From the NCBI RefSeq assembly GCF_024713975.1, contig NC_091112.1, positions 5,087,001 through 5,151,000 on the forward strand: a stretch of DNA of 64,000 bases. Direction: 5' to 3'. The DNA is from Paralichthys olivaceus (Eukaryota; Chordata; Actinopteri; Pleuronectiformes; Paralichthyidae). Shown here piece by piece: positions 15,529 through 29,399 of this stretch. A program made the translations under genes and the position numbers. Each line of letters starts with the position of its first letter. The stretch's first letter is position 1. The notes under the pieces were generated by a model. It worked only from the letters and a program-made list of their open reading frames with translations. It was not told the origin of the DNA and did not search any database.

Positions 15529-16560
15529 ATAAAAAGTTAAAAACCTGTTCTCTCATAAAGTTAAATAAATGTAAATGACAAGAGCGAAAATGTTTGTCCC
15601 TCCCCGTCAATGTGAGAATGGTTCAGTTCATTTGTTCTCTTGAATTTCACATCGAGAAGCTCTCGTTTCAGATTTCACACAGCAACCCTGAACAGCCTCA
15701 AATGTTTCGACAGGTTTTTATCACACATGCAGCAGTTTCCCTCTGCACCACGTAAACACATTGATATGTAGAATCAGTTTAGTTCCTCTTCGACAGTGTT
15801 ACTCTATGAATCAGGTCTGTGGCACGATCGCATTCACACCAGGGTCAGGAATTAAAGATACAAAAACAAAGTGGAGGAAGTCACACTGAGCGAGTTCTGA
15901 CAGCAAAACCAAATGTAGGAGATTTAAACGTTCACTTTTCTTGTTATCTACATTTTGATATTAAAAGCAGTGAATTAATGCACATCAAGACAAACAGAGG
16001 AGTAATTGACGTTATGTGGAAGTGGCTGAATTCTCCTTTTACTGGTTTTCCTGAGCGTCAGGTGACCCGGGGGTAACCGAGTGAAATATCATTGACATGA
16101 AGTGCAAAGGTTACAAATGATGTCATGTTTACAAATGTATTACATTATATTTTAATATTAACAATCGGAACACGTTAAGAAAAAAAAAATGTGCTTATAC
16201 AACTTTAAAAAAAAATTACAAATACGTAAAAATATATAACGTGAAACAATGTTTCTACAAAGATTCATCTGAACATATCACATGTTGAGAATCCAGCGTA
16301 AAAGACTTTCAGTAAAAGATTAAAACAAGGTCAAGAGATAGACTTGAGATTTCTGAAGGATATATTGCACTTGTGTCTTGGGAAGGGGATGTCAGTGTCC
16401 ATGATGATTGACAGGTGGTCAGAGAGATTAGAAAGTGCAAAATTAGACAACGACAAAGCCGGAGCGTTAAAACTAAGGTTACAAATGTAAAGATCCTGAA
16501 CTGATCTGTGACACAGTGACGATGTGGTTTCATGAGGTGAAGACGAGAAAAACAACATCG

Positions 16561-19500
16561 TCACTCTCCTTCTTCAGCTCTTTTGGGTTTCTTGTTGGAT
16601 TTGTTGAGGATCTTCATGAGGTTTTTGGACATGAAGTACGGCTTCTGTAGAGATCCGTCGTTACGCTCCAGGTCCTCCACTGTAAGGGACGACAGTCACA
16701 GGGGGACAAGTTGAATGAGGAGACAGACCCAAGAGATTTGGTTTCTTGTAGAATTATTAAATTAAAAATGTTTGTGTTTAGTCTATAAACTTGACACGTT
16801 AAGGCTCATTAATGCGTTAGATGTGTATACAGAATGGACTGAGCCTTCTGGCCTCACTCTTCAGTTTGTCTGTGTTTGTGCACGTCTTCTGGAAGTTTAC
16901 GGAAAAAACAGGAAATAGAGCAGTAGCACTGGAAATCATGGAGAAGACAGGAGACGAACAAAGGACACGAGGAAGAAATTTCATTCACTGTCCACAGCCC
17001 TCTAGTGGAAGGATGTGGGCAGTGACACTGCGAAATGAACGTATCAGCAGCAGCACACATGAGCCTTTAAAATGTTGTTAACCAAGGTTATTCGTACTTT
17101 TTCCTCTGAAATATTTCATGTGAACATTCAGGTTTTTATAAAACTCACAGAAGCAGAGGAAGAGTGTGTCAACACACATGTTGTACACACTGAAGAATCC
17201 ATGAGCGATGAAGTAGCTGCCGAACACCACGGTCTGAAAGAAAACACGACAGGGTGAAACACAACTAATGTGATTCAAAGCAACTTTCAGTTTGTCTGAT
17301 GAATCTGAATCTGACTCACAATAATTGGCATCCAGTAGTAGTTGAGGGTTTCAGAGCGGAAGGTGCTGCCCGGGAGCAGAATTCGTCCGGAGAAGAAAAA
17401 GAAGGACAGTACACCTGGAAAAAAGAGTTTGGATTGTGACCAGGCCCGATCCTGCATTTGATTCTTATCAACCTGTTTATCAATGACTCAAAGAATATCT
17501 TCTTTATCACTATTAAAAAGTGTCTATAAACAATCTTCAACATGCAAAACAAGCTTCTCTGTAGTTTTCTAAGATCCTGTCGTCATCCTTACCCACGCCT
17601 CCGACCACCAGGAGCTTCCCGAAGAGCAACAGCACGTCCGTCACTTTATCGAGCACCACGACCCTGAGATGATAATCAGACGAACACAGCACTTCAATGA
17701 GTCTCGAAAACACACACAGTGTTTCCCATGATATATGAGTGAGGATAATTTAGCATTAGACAGTTTTACTTTTAAATAAACTGACAGCTGAGTATATATA
17801 TCCATGTCATGGACAGGTCATTACACAGAGAGAGGAAAACTTGCAGTGAACACAAACCTTATAATGTTCCTTAAGAGCAGCATGAAAGCATTTTTGGCAG
17901 AAACACAGAAGTTTTTCCCATAAATTGCGATCTGTCGAGAAAAGAACCAATCACCTGGTGTTAGGAAACGCTCTACATGACACAAATAACATTATATATG
18001 AATATATACACTTACAGTAGTGTGTACATTTGTGTTACTTGTTTGTTTTTTACAGAAGAGACAGTCAGACTTAAGGTCTAGAGGACTCATAAATGTGGGA
18101 CCATCATCATTCCTGCTGCAGCACAAAGAAAGAGGAATAACATGAATGTGTTCACCATGATGTAAGCGTTTCTGTTGAGGAACTTGATGCACTTCTCCAG
18201 ACACCAGAAGCAACACTTCATGCAGCACAATATGAAACGTGCGACTGGATTCTGCGCCCCTGGAGGACAAGGATGTTGTCATCAATGCTTTTATTCATTT
18301 GATACAGTTTGACTTCAAACACTGTCTTTATTAAAACGAGGTTCATTGGCTTTACCTTTTGTTTTGTGGTCAATATATTCCAGAAGAATCCTCACGACCT
18401 GCACCAGGGTCAGGATCAATGCACCGAATGCCAAAGAGCCAACATGGTACCTGACATATAAAGAAAAGTCTCACTAGTTATATGACAACTTAACTTACAG
18501 AAGAATTTATAAAAAATCACACAGATTTCAGTCAGTGAGTCTGGTTCCCAAACTGTTGTGTAAACTGTAAACTGCAGGTCTAATGTGCCCCCTAGTAGAT
18601 AGAGAGGGAACTGCAGCAGCCAACACGTCCTGTCAATTAATCTCTACTGGAGTTATTGTCTCTTTTTTGGGGTGAAACATTTAAATAGCTGCAGGTTTTG
18701 AAAGTGTCACTGACAGCTTTGTAGCAAAGAGAAGAAAATCATCATCACACTCCACACGCAAAATCTGTATTTACCTTTTGTGGGACGCACTATAATCATG
18801 TCATCAGGAGAGTTGGACGAGACAGAGACGAAAATGGCCTTGATTTTATGAGACTGACACTTTTATTGTCACGTGGATGTAAGTGATGTGTCGGCAGCAC
18901 GTCAACCTACCTGAGTGAGCGTATAAAGCCGCCGCACACGGGGAACATGGGGATATCATCTGGTTTGTTGAAGGCCCAGTAGTAGGAGGCGAAGGCCCCG
19001 GCCAGCGTGCACTGCCCCAGGGCAATGACAAAGTTAACACACCAGAGAAAGGCCACCACGTTGTAGATCTGCAGATTGAAGATGTTCCTCTGTAAGAGAC
19101 CCTCGTTGTTGTATTTGATGAAGATGCAGCTGGCGGAGGGGCAGCCTGGGTAATCTGACGAGGTGAAGTTCTGAGAGCAGGAGATGGAAAAGTGAACGAC
19201 TCATGACTTCTTAGCTCGAGTGACTGGACACACAAAGGTTTTGAGTATCACATTTGATCCTCATGTTCTGTCGTCTCACCCGAGGGTCACAGTCCTCTGT
19301 GCCATTTACACTCTTACAGTCACTCATCGAGGAGTTGAGAGCCACAACTCTGTAGATTGGACTTCCTGAAGTGGCCAAATATCTACGTACATTAGTTTAA
19401 GGGAAGAACTGATACTTTTGATTATTGAGGTTATTGAATGGTGTTTTATCAACAGTCCGTGTACAAATACCTATAAAGTACATACAATTGAAGGATACAA

Positions 19501-21451
19501 AGCAGTTGAGCCCCAGTAAGTAACACACACCATCAGGAGGACAAAGGTGACCAGAGGGTACAGCAGTGCAGACATCATGTGACTGATTGCCCTGTGAAAT
19601 ATGAATGCACACACACAAATCAATCTGAAGGTACACTCACACTTCATTTGTAGTTTTCAGCGAGTGGCAAGGCTGCGTAAAAATGATTCTTCTTGATATA
19701 ATAACAAAACCACTTCCCTTTAACGATTCAGTAAATATTCAAGATAAAGTTTAACTCACTTGCTGGACTCCTGGATGAGAGCGATGGCTATGCGGATTCT
19801 GTTTCGCAGGAAGATGAGCGTCAAGAGGATGATCGCCTCCAGCACAGATACGATTATCACTGAGGAGGAGGAAGAGGAGGAGGAGGAGGAGAAGGAGGAA
19901 GAGGATGTCCTGTTTAACCACACACCAAACTCACATGCAGCCTAATTACTAGAACCTAATGTGGAAGAAATCTCAAAGATACAGCATCTTTGTTCTAATG
20001 CATTTTTTTTTTACTGATCCATCTTTCCAACACCCACTGAGGTGCCTGAAGTCCATGCACAACATAAACATCACTAAGCTTGAGTCAAATTGGATTGAAA
20101 GCATTTTGAACTCACAGAATGCCAGCCAGGTTTCTTGGACTTGTAGATAAACGTTGAAGTTGGTGGTGAAACCGATGTCACTGATGCTGGCGGACATTTT
20201 CTTGTGGTTGTCATACTCCCAGTAGCAGTGATATATACCTACAAGACAAAGGCTCCAACAACTTAGGCTACTTCAAACAACACCACATCTGTTGTCCTAA
20301 AAAAAAACTCAAATTAAAACATAGGAACAGAATTTTCGAGCTTGATATAATCTCCGTCTATATTCATCTACAAAGTTCTTCTTTCGTCAGCATTATGTTT
20401 CTCAGCTTAAGGACAGTGTTCAAGGAAATACTGCATTACTTTGTGACCTCATTTCTAAAAAGAGAGTTTATTTATCCTGCGTATAAATATACAACTGCAT
20501 GTGTTCCAGCAGTTCAACTGAATTCCCAAGGTTAAAAAACTGTATTCTCTGGTGGAGGGGCGGCGTATCGCTCAGCGGGTAGAGCCGCCGCCCTAATGAG
20601 GCAATGCCTCAACCCGCAGCGGCCCAGGGTTCGGTTCCTCCCCCACTCTCTCTCTGCACCCCCTTCACAGCTGGCTGAAAAATATACACATTTTTTAAAT
20701 GTTCTCTGGTGGAGAAGTTTACCATAAGCTCCAGCTCCCAGGACTCCTATGATGAGCACCCATACCATGATCGGAGCAGTGAATCTCAGCAGGAGCAGAA
20801 ACAGCAGACTGACCACCATGGCTATGACAAGACCACTGAGAGGAGAGAGTAAGAGAAGGAAGACAGGAAGGTGGACAAGAGGGGAATGGACAAGGACAAA
20901 AAAATATGGTTTCAGAATAAAACGGGACAAACAAATGACAGAAGCCTAGGTCAGATGCTACAAATGAAAGGTTAATGTACTTTAAAAATAAGAGCATGGG
21001 AATCTATGACCTGTTTCTAATTTCTATTGGTATGTTTGTCAGTAGGTGGCAGTGTGAGCCGAGTTCTGAAAGGCAACTCACAGGAGGATCCACGGCCACG
21101 AGGAGGCAAAGTCCTCAAAGATTCGGACACCGATGTCTCTGGCATTGAAGCCATTCACAATGTCCCTGATGAGACACAAAAGTCAAGTGAGCTGTGACTG
21201 CGACAGTTTTCCCTTCAGTACAACAGTACAGGTGAAAAGCAAAGGGACAGAAACCAACCCAGTGAGGAAAGTGTTTTCAAATACAAAGAAAAACACTTCA
21301 ATACAAAACTGTTGAAAACGAGAGTGTATCGGAATTTTGTGTTTTCAAAATGTAGTTTTCTTTACTACAGCTCACATGGTGACCACAAAGATAAATATAA
21401 CCCCAGACACAGAAAGAGATGAAGTAAACTACACATTAATGTACTACTACG

Positions 21452-21486
<35 letters not shown>

Positions 21487-24400
21487 CACTAGTACTACCA
21501 CCACAACTATTCTAACACTGCAAGTCCAAAGAAAATGCTTCACACTGCATCTCTGTGTGTAACTGAATTACACACAGGAACAGGAGCAACTACATCCAGC
21601 TGCTACACTACAGGGAATCACAAAAAACTCATGAAGCTACCGACCGTGTTCTGGTGATGAGGAGAAGAGAGTAACAGGGTTATTTATGTGAGTTAGTTAA
21701 TTGCAAACGTTATTTTTTAATTGAAGATGAGGTCTGGGTCCGCTGCATCTTACCCAGTGCCGTTCATGATGAGGTCGACAGTGTAGTTAACCGAGGAGGG
21801 CAGACCTGGAATATTTGAGAAGTCCGCAGGGATATTGGCCAGTTCTGTGATATCAGGCATACACCGTCCCAGAACTAACAGCAGAGAAAACAATAAAAAA
21901 AATCCCAACTCAGCTTAAAGTCATTATGAATCATCGTTAGATCTCATGTTTAGCGGCAGTTAAATTATTTCATTTTTGTGTGTCTGAGCAGATGCAATCA
22001 CCAGAGGTCGTAGGCATGTGGAAGTAAGGACACAGCTCCTTCTCCACGATTTCATTAACACTCTGTAAAAATGTAAAATGATCGTGTTAAATAATAACTG
22101 TTTATTTCAGGAACAAAAAAACATCGATGTAACTTTGGTGAGTGGGTGCAATCTCCTGTGAGGTTTGTGCAACTGTCAGTAAATCAGTTAAAAAGACTGA
22201 GAAGTCATTGAAAACCAGCGTTTATCTCCAATATTCAGAAGGAAACTTGTAAAAATTTTGGATTTTAAGCAGGATTCTGTGAATTTGTTACAGCAGCAGC
22301 TCCTGTGATTCAGGAAACCTGGGATCATGGGTAATATCCACCGCTCAGTTGTGTTTCAGTTCAGTGAGTGAGACTATGCTGTCAGAGCAACTTTGAACAG
22401 ATTTAAAGGCTTGAAAACCACTTAAATCAACACATGAGGCAGCAGAGGGCGCTGTTACTCCAGGAACAGTTACACAGCGGTGCTTTAAGGAATTTCACAC
22501 GTACTGTAAATGGCAGCACAATCGAACTCACCAGGTCAGTAGTTGCCAGGTCTAAAGATGGCACACAGAAGCTCTCATTGAAGACACTTGCTGGTGACAC
22601 ACCTGGAATATACGATGGTATCGCCACAGCCCAGAAGGTAGACGGACATTTCGCCACACAAACCTATGAGCAATGATTAAAAAAAAGCTAATTTCTATCA
22701 CACTGGGAGAGAAAAGTAAATTGTTCAATCCCATTTAAAACTCTAAAACCCAGCAGCCTCCTCTACCTGTGTGGTTGGACACTGGAAACCATTAAGAGCA
22801 GTTGCCATGACATTGACAGATGTGGCACATTTGAGGATGTTAAAGTAGAAGGCGTTGGGTTTGTCTCTAAAGGGGGAACACAGAGTTAGTTTGATTTTAT
22901 AATCCAGACATAGGCATATTTATTCCATCTAATATATGTAAAAAACTAAAATCATATGAAAAGGTAAGAGCAAGATTAAATTACTTATTTGGTCCGATGC
23001 CACAGAACCACCCAGTGGAGTTTCTCGGATAAAGAACGTGCCTGGGATCACCATAGAGCCACGCTGATAAGCACAAAAACAAACACGTGAAAACAGCGAT
23101 AAGAAGGAAAGAAAAAAAGTCAATGACGTAAAGGATAAAACTCTGGGAGCTTCTCACTGTACTGTAGCTGAACTACAAATGTATTTTTGTCGACTCGTAT
23201 TTAGTTTTAATTTCATATTATTCCGATATTTTTATCAACATATTAACTATAAATCTAAACAGTATAATTTTCATGTCAGTTTGTGAAATAGTCTTATGTG
23301 ATAAAAATATCTGCAGTGGAAATATAATTAATAACTTTTCAGTTCACATAATTTGATGCAACACTGACAATTCACAGCGTAAAATTATTAAAAAATACAT
23401 CTTTGTCTGACCACAAGAGGGCAACAGTCACATTTATTTATAACATTTGTTAATGAGGAATAAATCCAGTCCCTCGTGTATCAGTAATGACCTGTAGATT
23501 CCTCCACAAAACAAATCCACCTCAGCCAGCCAGTGATTTTGATCTACATGAGGAAATAGCTGCTTATTACTCGGCCGCTGACACACATTACTGCCTTCAC
23601 CTATTAGCCCTCTGTTGAACCAAGATAAGAGCCAGGGCTCCGAGTGTTGGAATGAGTTTGATAACAAAGCAATAAAGAGCTCACAGCTGTTTGTATACAA
23701 CACACAGCAATGAAGGCTTCATTCAATTCAAGAAATGTAGAAACTTGAAACCTGTAATCTACTCAACATGTGAAATCTTTAGCTCGGAATACAGGGAACA
23801 AATAATATCTGAGAAAGAGGGGGAGAAAACCTAATGCTAAAAAATGCAAACTAGTAAATCAGCAGTGGAAAGTAGTGGAAGCAGCTGGATCGAGTACAAT
23901 CCACTGAAAACCCTTCATCTTGGATGGTGTTAGATAGTGACAGTGTATATTTTCTGCTGTAACTTGATGTGTTTGGTTCATGCAGGATTTGTCCTTGAGT
24001 TATCTGGTGAGGTTATCTGCCTTTCACTGTGGTGTTGTGGGATAAACCAGCGAGGGGTGAGGGGAACCACTGAGCTGTATTCAGACATGTCTTGTGGAGG
24101 ATCTCTCCAGAATTGGGTCAGGACTTCTCTGCAGTTTGCCTTTCACACACAGACAACGCAGCAGGAGCTAAGTTAACCACCTGCTGGAAGCTGCTTCCTC
24201 CTGAAAGAGTAAACATGGCAGTGGTATTGATCCTCTCATTGAACTCTCTGCAAGAAAATAACTAACCTTGTTTCCCTTAATACTGAGCATGAGTAACATG
24301 TAACAGAAGGTCGCTCCTACCTAACACCCCGACCGCTACGTAGCCGAGGATGACGGCCATGAACAGGATACAGCAGACGATGTCAGTGCAGCCCCTGATG

Positions 24401-27400
24401 AAGAGGAACAGAGACAGCAAGTGAGTTTCCTGAGCTTTGCATTGAGGTTTGCCTTGAGGGGGATCAAATGTGATGCCATCAGTCAACAGTAACCTAGCAA
24501 ACACAACAGCTTTGCAAACCTGAAGACAGAAAAAAGTGCACCAGAAACCCCACAGCTGGAAGATTTGGGATTGATTTGGGTTTAGTTTGGGTTTAGTTTG
24601 GGTTTAGTTTGTGCTGGTAGCCACTGAGACAGATTCACCTTTTCTGAATGGGTCCTTTGAAGTTCGGGTCAAACTGAGCCGATTCTCCTGGGGAAAGAAA
24701 AAAACAAATATTCAGTCTCATAAAAGTACTTTGACCTTTACTGACTAGTGGTTAAAAAGGTAACTTCCTTGTTTGGTTGTTTTTTTAGATTATCGAGGAC
24801 ATATAACTTAATCACTTGGATTTGCTATCCTGAAATTTCACCTCAAGAGATGAGTCGATAAGATAGTGGCATTAAATCAAATCGTTAATCATTAAATAAA
24901 AAATGTAAACTTTAGGAAACCAGGGATCTGTGAACAAAGGTTGTTGCTGTTTCCAAGCAATAAAGAATCTTCTTTGAGTTAATGAACAGATTGAATGACG
25001 ACACATTTTTAGGGACCAGAGACGGAGTGTTCTATGTTTTTACGGGTTGGCTGCTCACCAGAGCTTTACAATATAACAAGTATGTCAGAGGCAGCTAGAT
25101 TACAAGAAAGAAAGCTCTCACTATTGTTTCCTGGAACAGAGAGTGCGAGACACCAGAAAGAACACACAATGAAATCCAGTGACACGACAATGCTTCCATA
25201 CTAAGTAGAGCAATTCACATGTGTTACCAAGGAGGTGATGTTTTCATTGGTGTTTCTCTGACTGTCAGCAGAATTACACAATAAATACAAAACCAATTTT
25301 CTAGAAACTTGGGCAGAGATCAGGCAGGTTTCGAATGCTCAAACCTAAGAGCAGGTTAAATCAGGTGCAGACCTCGATACATATGCAATGTGGTGATTAA
25401 GTGGCCGTGGTGGAGATGTGCGTTCTCTGAGTGATGAAAGTACAGAGAAAAGGATGCGAGTGGAGGAGCAGGATTTCACTGCGAGCTCACATTTGTTTGA
25501 ATGAAATTTGAATTCAAATGGAGGCTTTAAGACAAGTGAGAGACACTGATTGGAATTTGGATTTGTCAGTATGAAAAACTTAGAATAGATTCTCAGCTGA
25601 AAATATTCCTGTTGAAAATTTCCAGATCTTTGCGGCTCAACCAGCCTCCAGTGCATTATCCCGACAGACAGGAAGAACACAGGAGAATCATTCAAATGAA
25701 AAAAAACAAAAAAAGAATCTGACAATTCTGATCCACATCAATAAAAGTATTGATGAACACTTCTTGTGTTACTGTGGAGTTTGGTTTGAGTTTGTCAAAT
25801 CACTGTAATGTAAAATGTGTTTTACTGTTCTGGGGATTATCCTGTTGCTCTGGAGGTGGTGAAGTCCTTGTCATTAAAAACTGTTTCTCAAGTATGTGTA
25901 ATGATACAGCAACACTTTTGCATCGGCTCTTCAGTGTGATGAGATTATTAAGAACGTGCTCTGGTCATTTGATCGGTTCACATTCATCAGGCAGCTCACC
26001 AACGATAAACGTTTCTCACTGAGGCTGGAGCGATGTTATCTGGACTGGCATGTAATTTGAATAGGAGCAAATGGAAGCTGTGTCAACACTGCCAGCAGAC
26101 TCTCACTTCAGGATACAAGCAGGATGCAGAGAGTCAGTGTCTATTCCTAAGACTCACACAGTCCAATACACAGGCCGGTAAACAAATGTAGCACCAAACA
26201 AATGAAAACACAGTTCAAATTGAACTCTGGAGTAGAGGGTTCACTCTCTCCAGAAGAAATATCTGATGTGGATCATACATAACATAAAAACAAGTGCGTG
26301 AATGCAAGTGGACAGAGGAACAAGGAAGAAAAAAAACGGATCAAACATGTCATGCCAGCAGTGTCAGATTTCAGCTCTGCTAGGATACCGCGGTGAAAAT
26401 GTCTGACTGTGCAGCACACATAAAGGACTTCTCTGTTTTTATGCTCTCATCAAAAGTTGTCGCAACCCTTTAAACCTTCAAACCTTGAACCCCACAAAGG
26501 TTTGCTTTTATTACTGGGATTTGCAAAAACCCTACATGACAGCGGGGGTGAGGGTCTTCAGTTGAGCTTGGCTAGAGAGGAGTGACACAGGCCAGGGAAC
26601 TGGTTTTCTTTTGTCTGAGTCAAGTAACACACACAAACGAATTATTCGTGGCAAAAAGCAAAGACACGGGTCACTTGACTGAAAGATAAGTGATTGAATA
26701 TTGTACAGGCTGTGTGGTTTATGGACAAGCCTCACCCTCTCACATATGTCCGTAAAAAGAAATGACAACCTGGTTAATTAGTATCGAAGCAAAGAAACAA
26801 AGCCAGTCAAACATGCAAAGTCGTTTCAAATATACGAGGGTGAGGGACGTGACTGATCCGAACGTTGAAACTGTTTTGTGACTCCTGACTACATTTGTGT
26901 TTAACGTGTCAACAACTTGTACTGTCCACATACAGAGGACATGGTTAGAGTAGAGGTGCAACTAAAATTAAAAATGTTACTATGACCAATATATGCTTAA
27001 CATGACGTTTTCAAATTATTGGACAAAAACCTAAAGATTTAGTTTATTATCATATGATAGAAAAATGCATCAAATTAAAAAGCAAGGCAAAGTTTGGCAT
27101 TACTGCTTGACAAACATTAACTGATTCATCTCTGAATAGTTATAGTGTCTGTTCGTGTATTCAGTAAGCTGTCCACCAGTTCATGGCTTTATACATTAGC
27201 TCTATTAAGTAGCCTGTGTTTTAAAAATAGGACCCCTTAAGCAGCGTTTTGGCAAATTTTCTGGTCAATGATTTGCTGCAACAGTTTCCTCATGCTCAGT
27301 GTCGACACTAACTTGCAAAACAGGAAAAATCAAGCAGGTTTTAAATGTGTAACTTGCCAAACGCAACCAACCTGAGACACGTGTGATCAAAGCCTCATCA

Positions 27401-29399
27401 CCCGTTAAAAGGATTTTTACTTCAGAATCTGAAATACTTTATTGATCCCAGGGGGGAATTGTGTTTGTTACAATCGCTCCATGCAAGAGTGGAAATATAA
27501 GCAGATAAGATGAGAATAAATATATCTCCTCATGTAGGCTGGTAGAGAGGAAGCAGGAGGCAGATTCCTAATTAAAAAACATGGTGATGCGTAAAAGGAG
27601 AACATGAATTTACATATAAAAAGAACAGAGGTTCAGTTGTCACAGTTTGGCCACGGTAGGTAAACAGTGACTGACACTAGTCGTCGCCTTATTTCTCAGG
27701 AGTTATTTGAGGAGCCGTGAAATCCGACTTGATATTTACTCCCAGGGAGGGTTTGTTTTCTGGAGCCCTGTGAAACCTCCCAGACTGTCAATAGACTTGT
27801 GACTTCATCGATATATCAAACAGGACAGACAGTCAGGGATCTGCTGTACACACAACACAAAATCTTCTCAGCATCATCAGCAACAACAGACACTGAACTA
27901 CAAGTTACTTCTCACAGCAAAAATGATCCATTCAACATGTTACTGCCTTGAGATAAGCAGTAATCTGTGCGTATCACAACAGCGACCACTCAAAGACTCA
28001 GGGATTCTGAGGTGATACAAGAGGTGAATAATTGATTTACATAAAATCAATCAGCAACTATGGAGATAATCATTGAAGTGACATCCAAGCAAAAATACAC
28101 GAGGCTGTCCTGCTGGCTTTTCTTACATTTTATAGACAAAGCAATCGGTTAAGAAAATAACTGGAGTATAAGTTGTTAATATAACAATAAATCCAATGTC
28201 AAAATAAATCAAAGATCAATCTTTACCATCTTCTGTCACATTCATTGTCTAGTGGGATGTTAAATTAGATTAAACCAAGCTTTATCCTCAGCTTTCATGT
28301 TTCTAATTGTATGATTTAACATATTATCATTGAAAATCAATCAAAGATTTGTTTTATTTCTTTCAAATTCACTTAGATACACAAATCCAAGCTGCCCGTT
28401 CATTTCAAGCGTTGCTGTGTTTTTAGGTCAAGTAACTTGGCTGATCAGACTCGTCTATGAATGTGACATAAATTGATAAGTGGTTTGTAAAACAGTAAAA
28501 CATGTTTGTACACGGGCAGCGTTGGCAAACGACATAACAAGAGCACACACACCTACAGTTAGAGGTGAAGAGCTCAATCACAAACGTTAAAGTTCCAGTG
28601 TGTAAAACTTAGGGGAAATTGATCTATTGGCAGAAATTGAACATAAAATAATCTCAGTTATGTTTTCACTAGTGTGTAATTATCTAAATTGTCGCAATTG
28701 TATTTAAATACTTCACATTAACATTGATTTGTTTTTTTACAGTAGCCCAGACTGGACAAACTAAACACCTTTTGAGTTGTTAAGACGATACCACAGGTTC
28801 TCTGTCATGTTTGGAAGGGGGGGGGGGGGGTTCTGACTTTCATTCTTCCTTTTCATATTGAAGCCAGTCAGACGCCATATGAGATACGGATTCAGCTGCA
28901 ACATGCTACTTCACCTTTAGATGTCTCTAAATTCTCGACACTGAACCTTTAATTACGAGACAAATGGAAAACAAATGGATGATGACAACACTGGACTTTG
29001 CACCTTCAGGCCAGTGACACGTTCTCAATCAAGTATCTCCCACTGCACCCTTTTTTATTTGTGGCTGTTGTTGTCTCTGATCTCTGCCATGTAAAAGACA
29101 TAAAACCAATGTGACGTTAGCACCGTGGATCTAAATAAACTGCTTGTTATTTGACTTCACATGTGAATTAAAACTGAACTTTGTAACCTTGATTTAAATA
29201 AAGTGAATCTGACCAAGCATTCAAATCACAGTCACACTTTTCAACGTGAACACAAACATCGAGCAGTTTCTCTAAAAAAACATTAAAAGTGAACGAGGCG
29301 GTTTAAGTTTTGTTTTCAGGTTCCGGTAACTTAACTCACCGGGGCCCCGGCGGACTCACCGTACTCAGGCTCCGGGCTCTGCTCCTGTTTTTTACCCAT
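16561..29399 (-). CDS. slc44a4: Choline transporter-like protein 4 (SLC44A4)
   Basis: Plasma-membrane transporter of the CTL family; the mammalian member carries thiamine pyrophosphate and has also been linked to choline uptake. The 22 coding exons on the minus strand run 29399-29360, 24687-24639, 24394-24321, 23063-22985, 22866-22767, 22663-22532, 22062-22002, 21874-21754, 21165-21082, 20835-20723, 20238-20116, 19859-19760, 19591-19499, 19382-19280, 19170-18911, 18450-18356, 18259-18156, 17931-17858, 17663-17593, 17414-17320, 17233-17149 and 16679-16561. They sum to 724 residues (human 710). The N-terminus starts [14 protein letters not shown], followed by FDPNFKGPI and the first membrane segment [19 protein letters not shown] Cys-rich extracellular loop follows, then paired helices such as [14 protein letters not shown] and the family block [19 protein letters not shown] with [21 protein letters not shown]44A2 is the closest alternative; position beside ehmt2 supports SLC44A4. 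A SINE abuts the exon 10 donor. Intron 1 is 4.7 kb. Confidence 0.93.
19862..19909. repeat. GAG/GAA-rich tract at a splice acceptor
   Basis: On the minus strand this purine run is a long polypyrimidine tract leading into slc44a4 exon 12 (acceptor at 19860-19861). Confidence 0.8.
20558..20701 (+). mobile_element. tRNA-derived SINE with target-site duplications
   Basis: The head is tRNA-like. An A box, TCGCTCAGCGGGTAGAG, lies at 20568-20584 and a B box, GGGTTCGGTTC, at 20628-20638. The element ends in an AT-rich tail. Identical 13-bp copies of TTCTCTGGTGGAG flank it at 20545-20557 and 20702-20714, so the insertion is complete and young. It lies antisense in slc44a4 intron 10, next to the 5' splice site. 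Confidence 0.88.
21441..21486. repeat. (ACT)n trinucleotide repeat
   Basis: A run of about 14 ACT/CTA units in slc44a4 intron 8, with one GAC interruption near its start. Confidence 0.85.
27424..27500. repeat. LINE 3'-tail-like repeat fragment
   Basis: The string ATACTTTATTGATCCCAGGG followed by a GGGAATTG stretch resembles the conserved 3' end of fish L2/Maui-type LINEs. A weaker similar string, ACTTTATTAATCCTGAAG, is at 30378. Family assignment is from memory of the motif. Confidence 0.4.
28587..28952. mobile_element. Non-autonomous inverted-repeat element flanked by TTAA
   Basis: The left end AGTTCCAGTGTGTAAAAC and the reverse complement of the right end AGGTTCAGTGTCGAGAAT match at about two thirds of positions over 25 bases. 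Both ends abut TTAA. The internal part CAGTAGCCCAGACTGGAC and ACCACAGGTTCTC is a sequence I recognise as very common in percomorph genomes. It has no coding capacity and contains a poly-G run. Confidence 0.65.

Larger units (their letters stand above)
14340..16560. other. Convergent 3' interval between rnf5 and slc44a4
   Basis: This stretch contains the rnf5 3' UTR with a CA tract and poly-G run, then AT-rich DNA. I see no coding exon. Confidence 0.6.
24688..29359 (-). other. slc44a4 intron 1
   Basis: A 4.67-kb intron separates the 40-nt first coding exon from the rest. It contains a LINE-tail-like stretch near 27421, a 0.37-kb inverted-repeat element at 28587-28952 and a poly-G run near 28817. 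No nested gene is supported. Confidence 0.75.

Noticed and set aside
20557..20640. tRNA gene call
   Set aside because: The A and B boxes are present, but the sequence does not fold into a full cloverleaf, has an AT tail, and is bounded by target duplications. It is a SINE.
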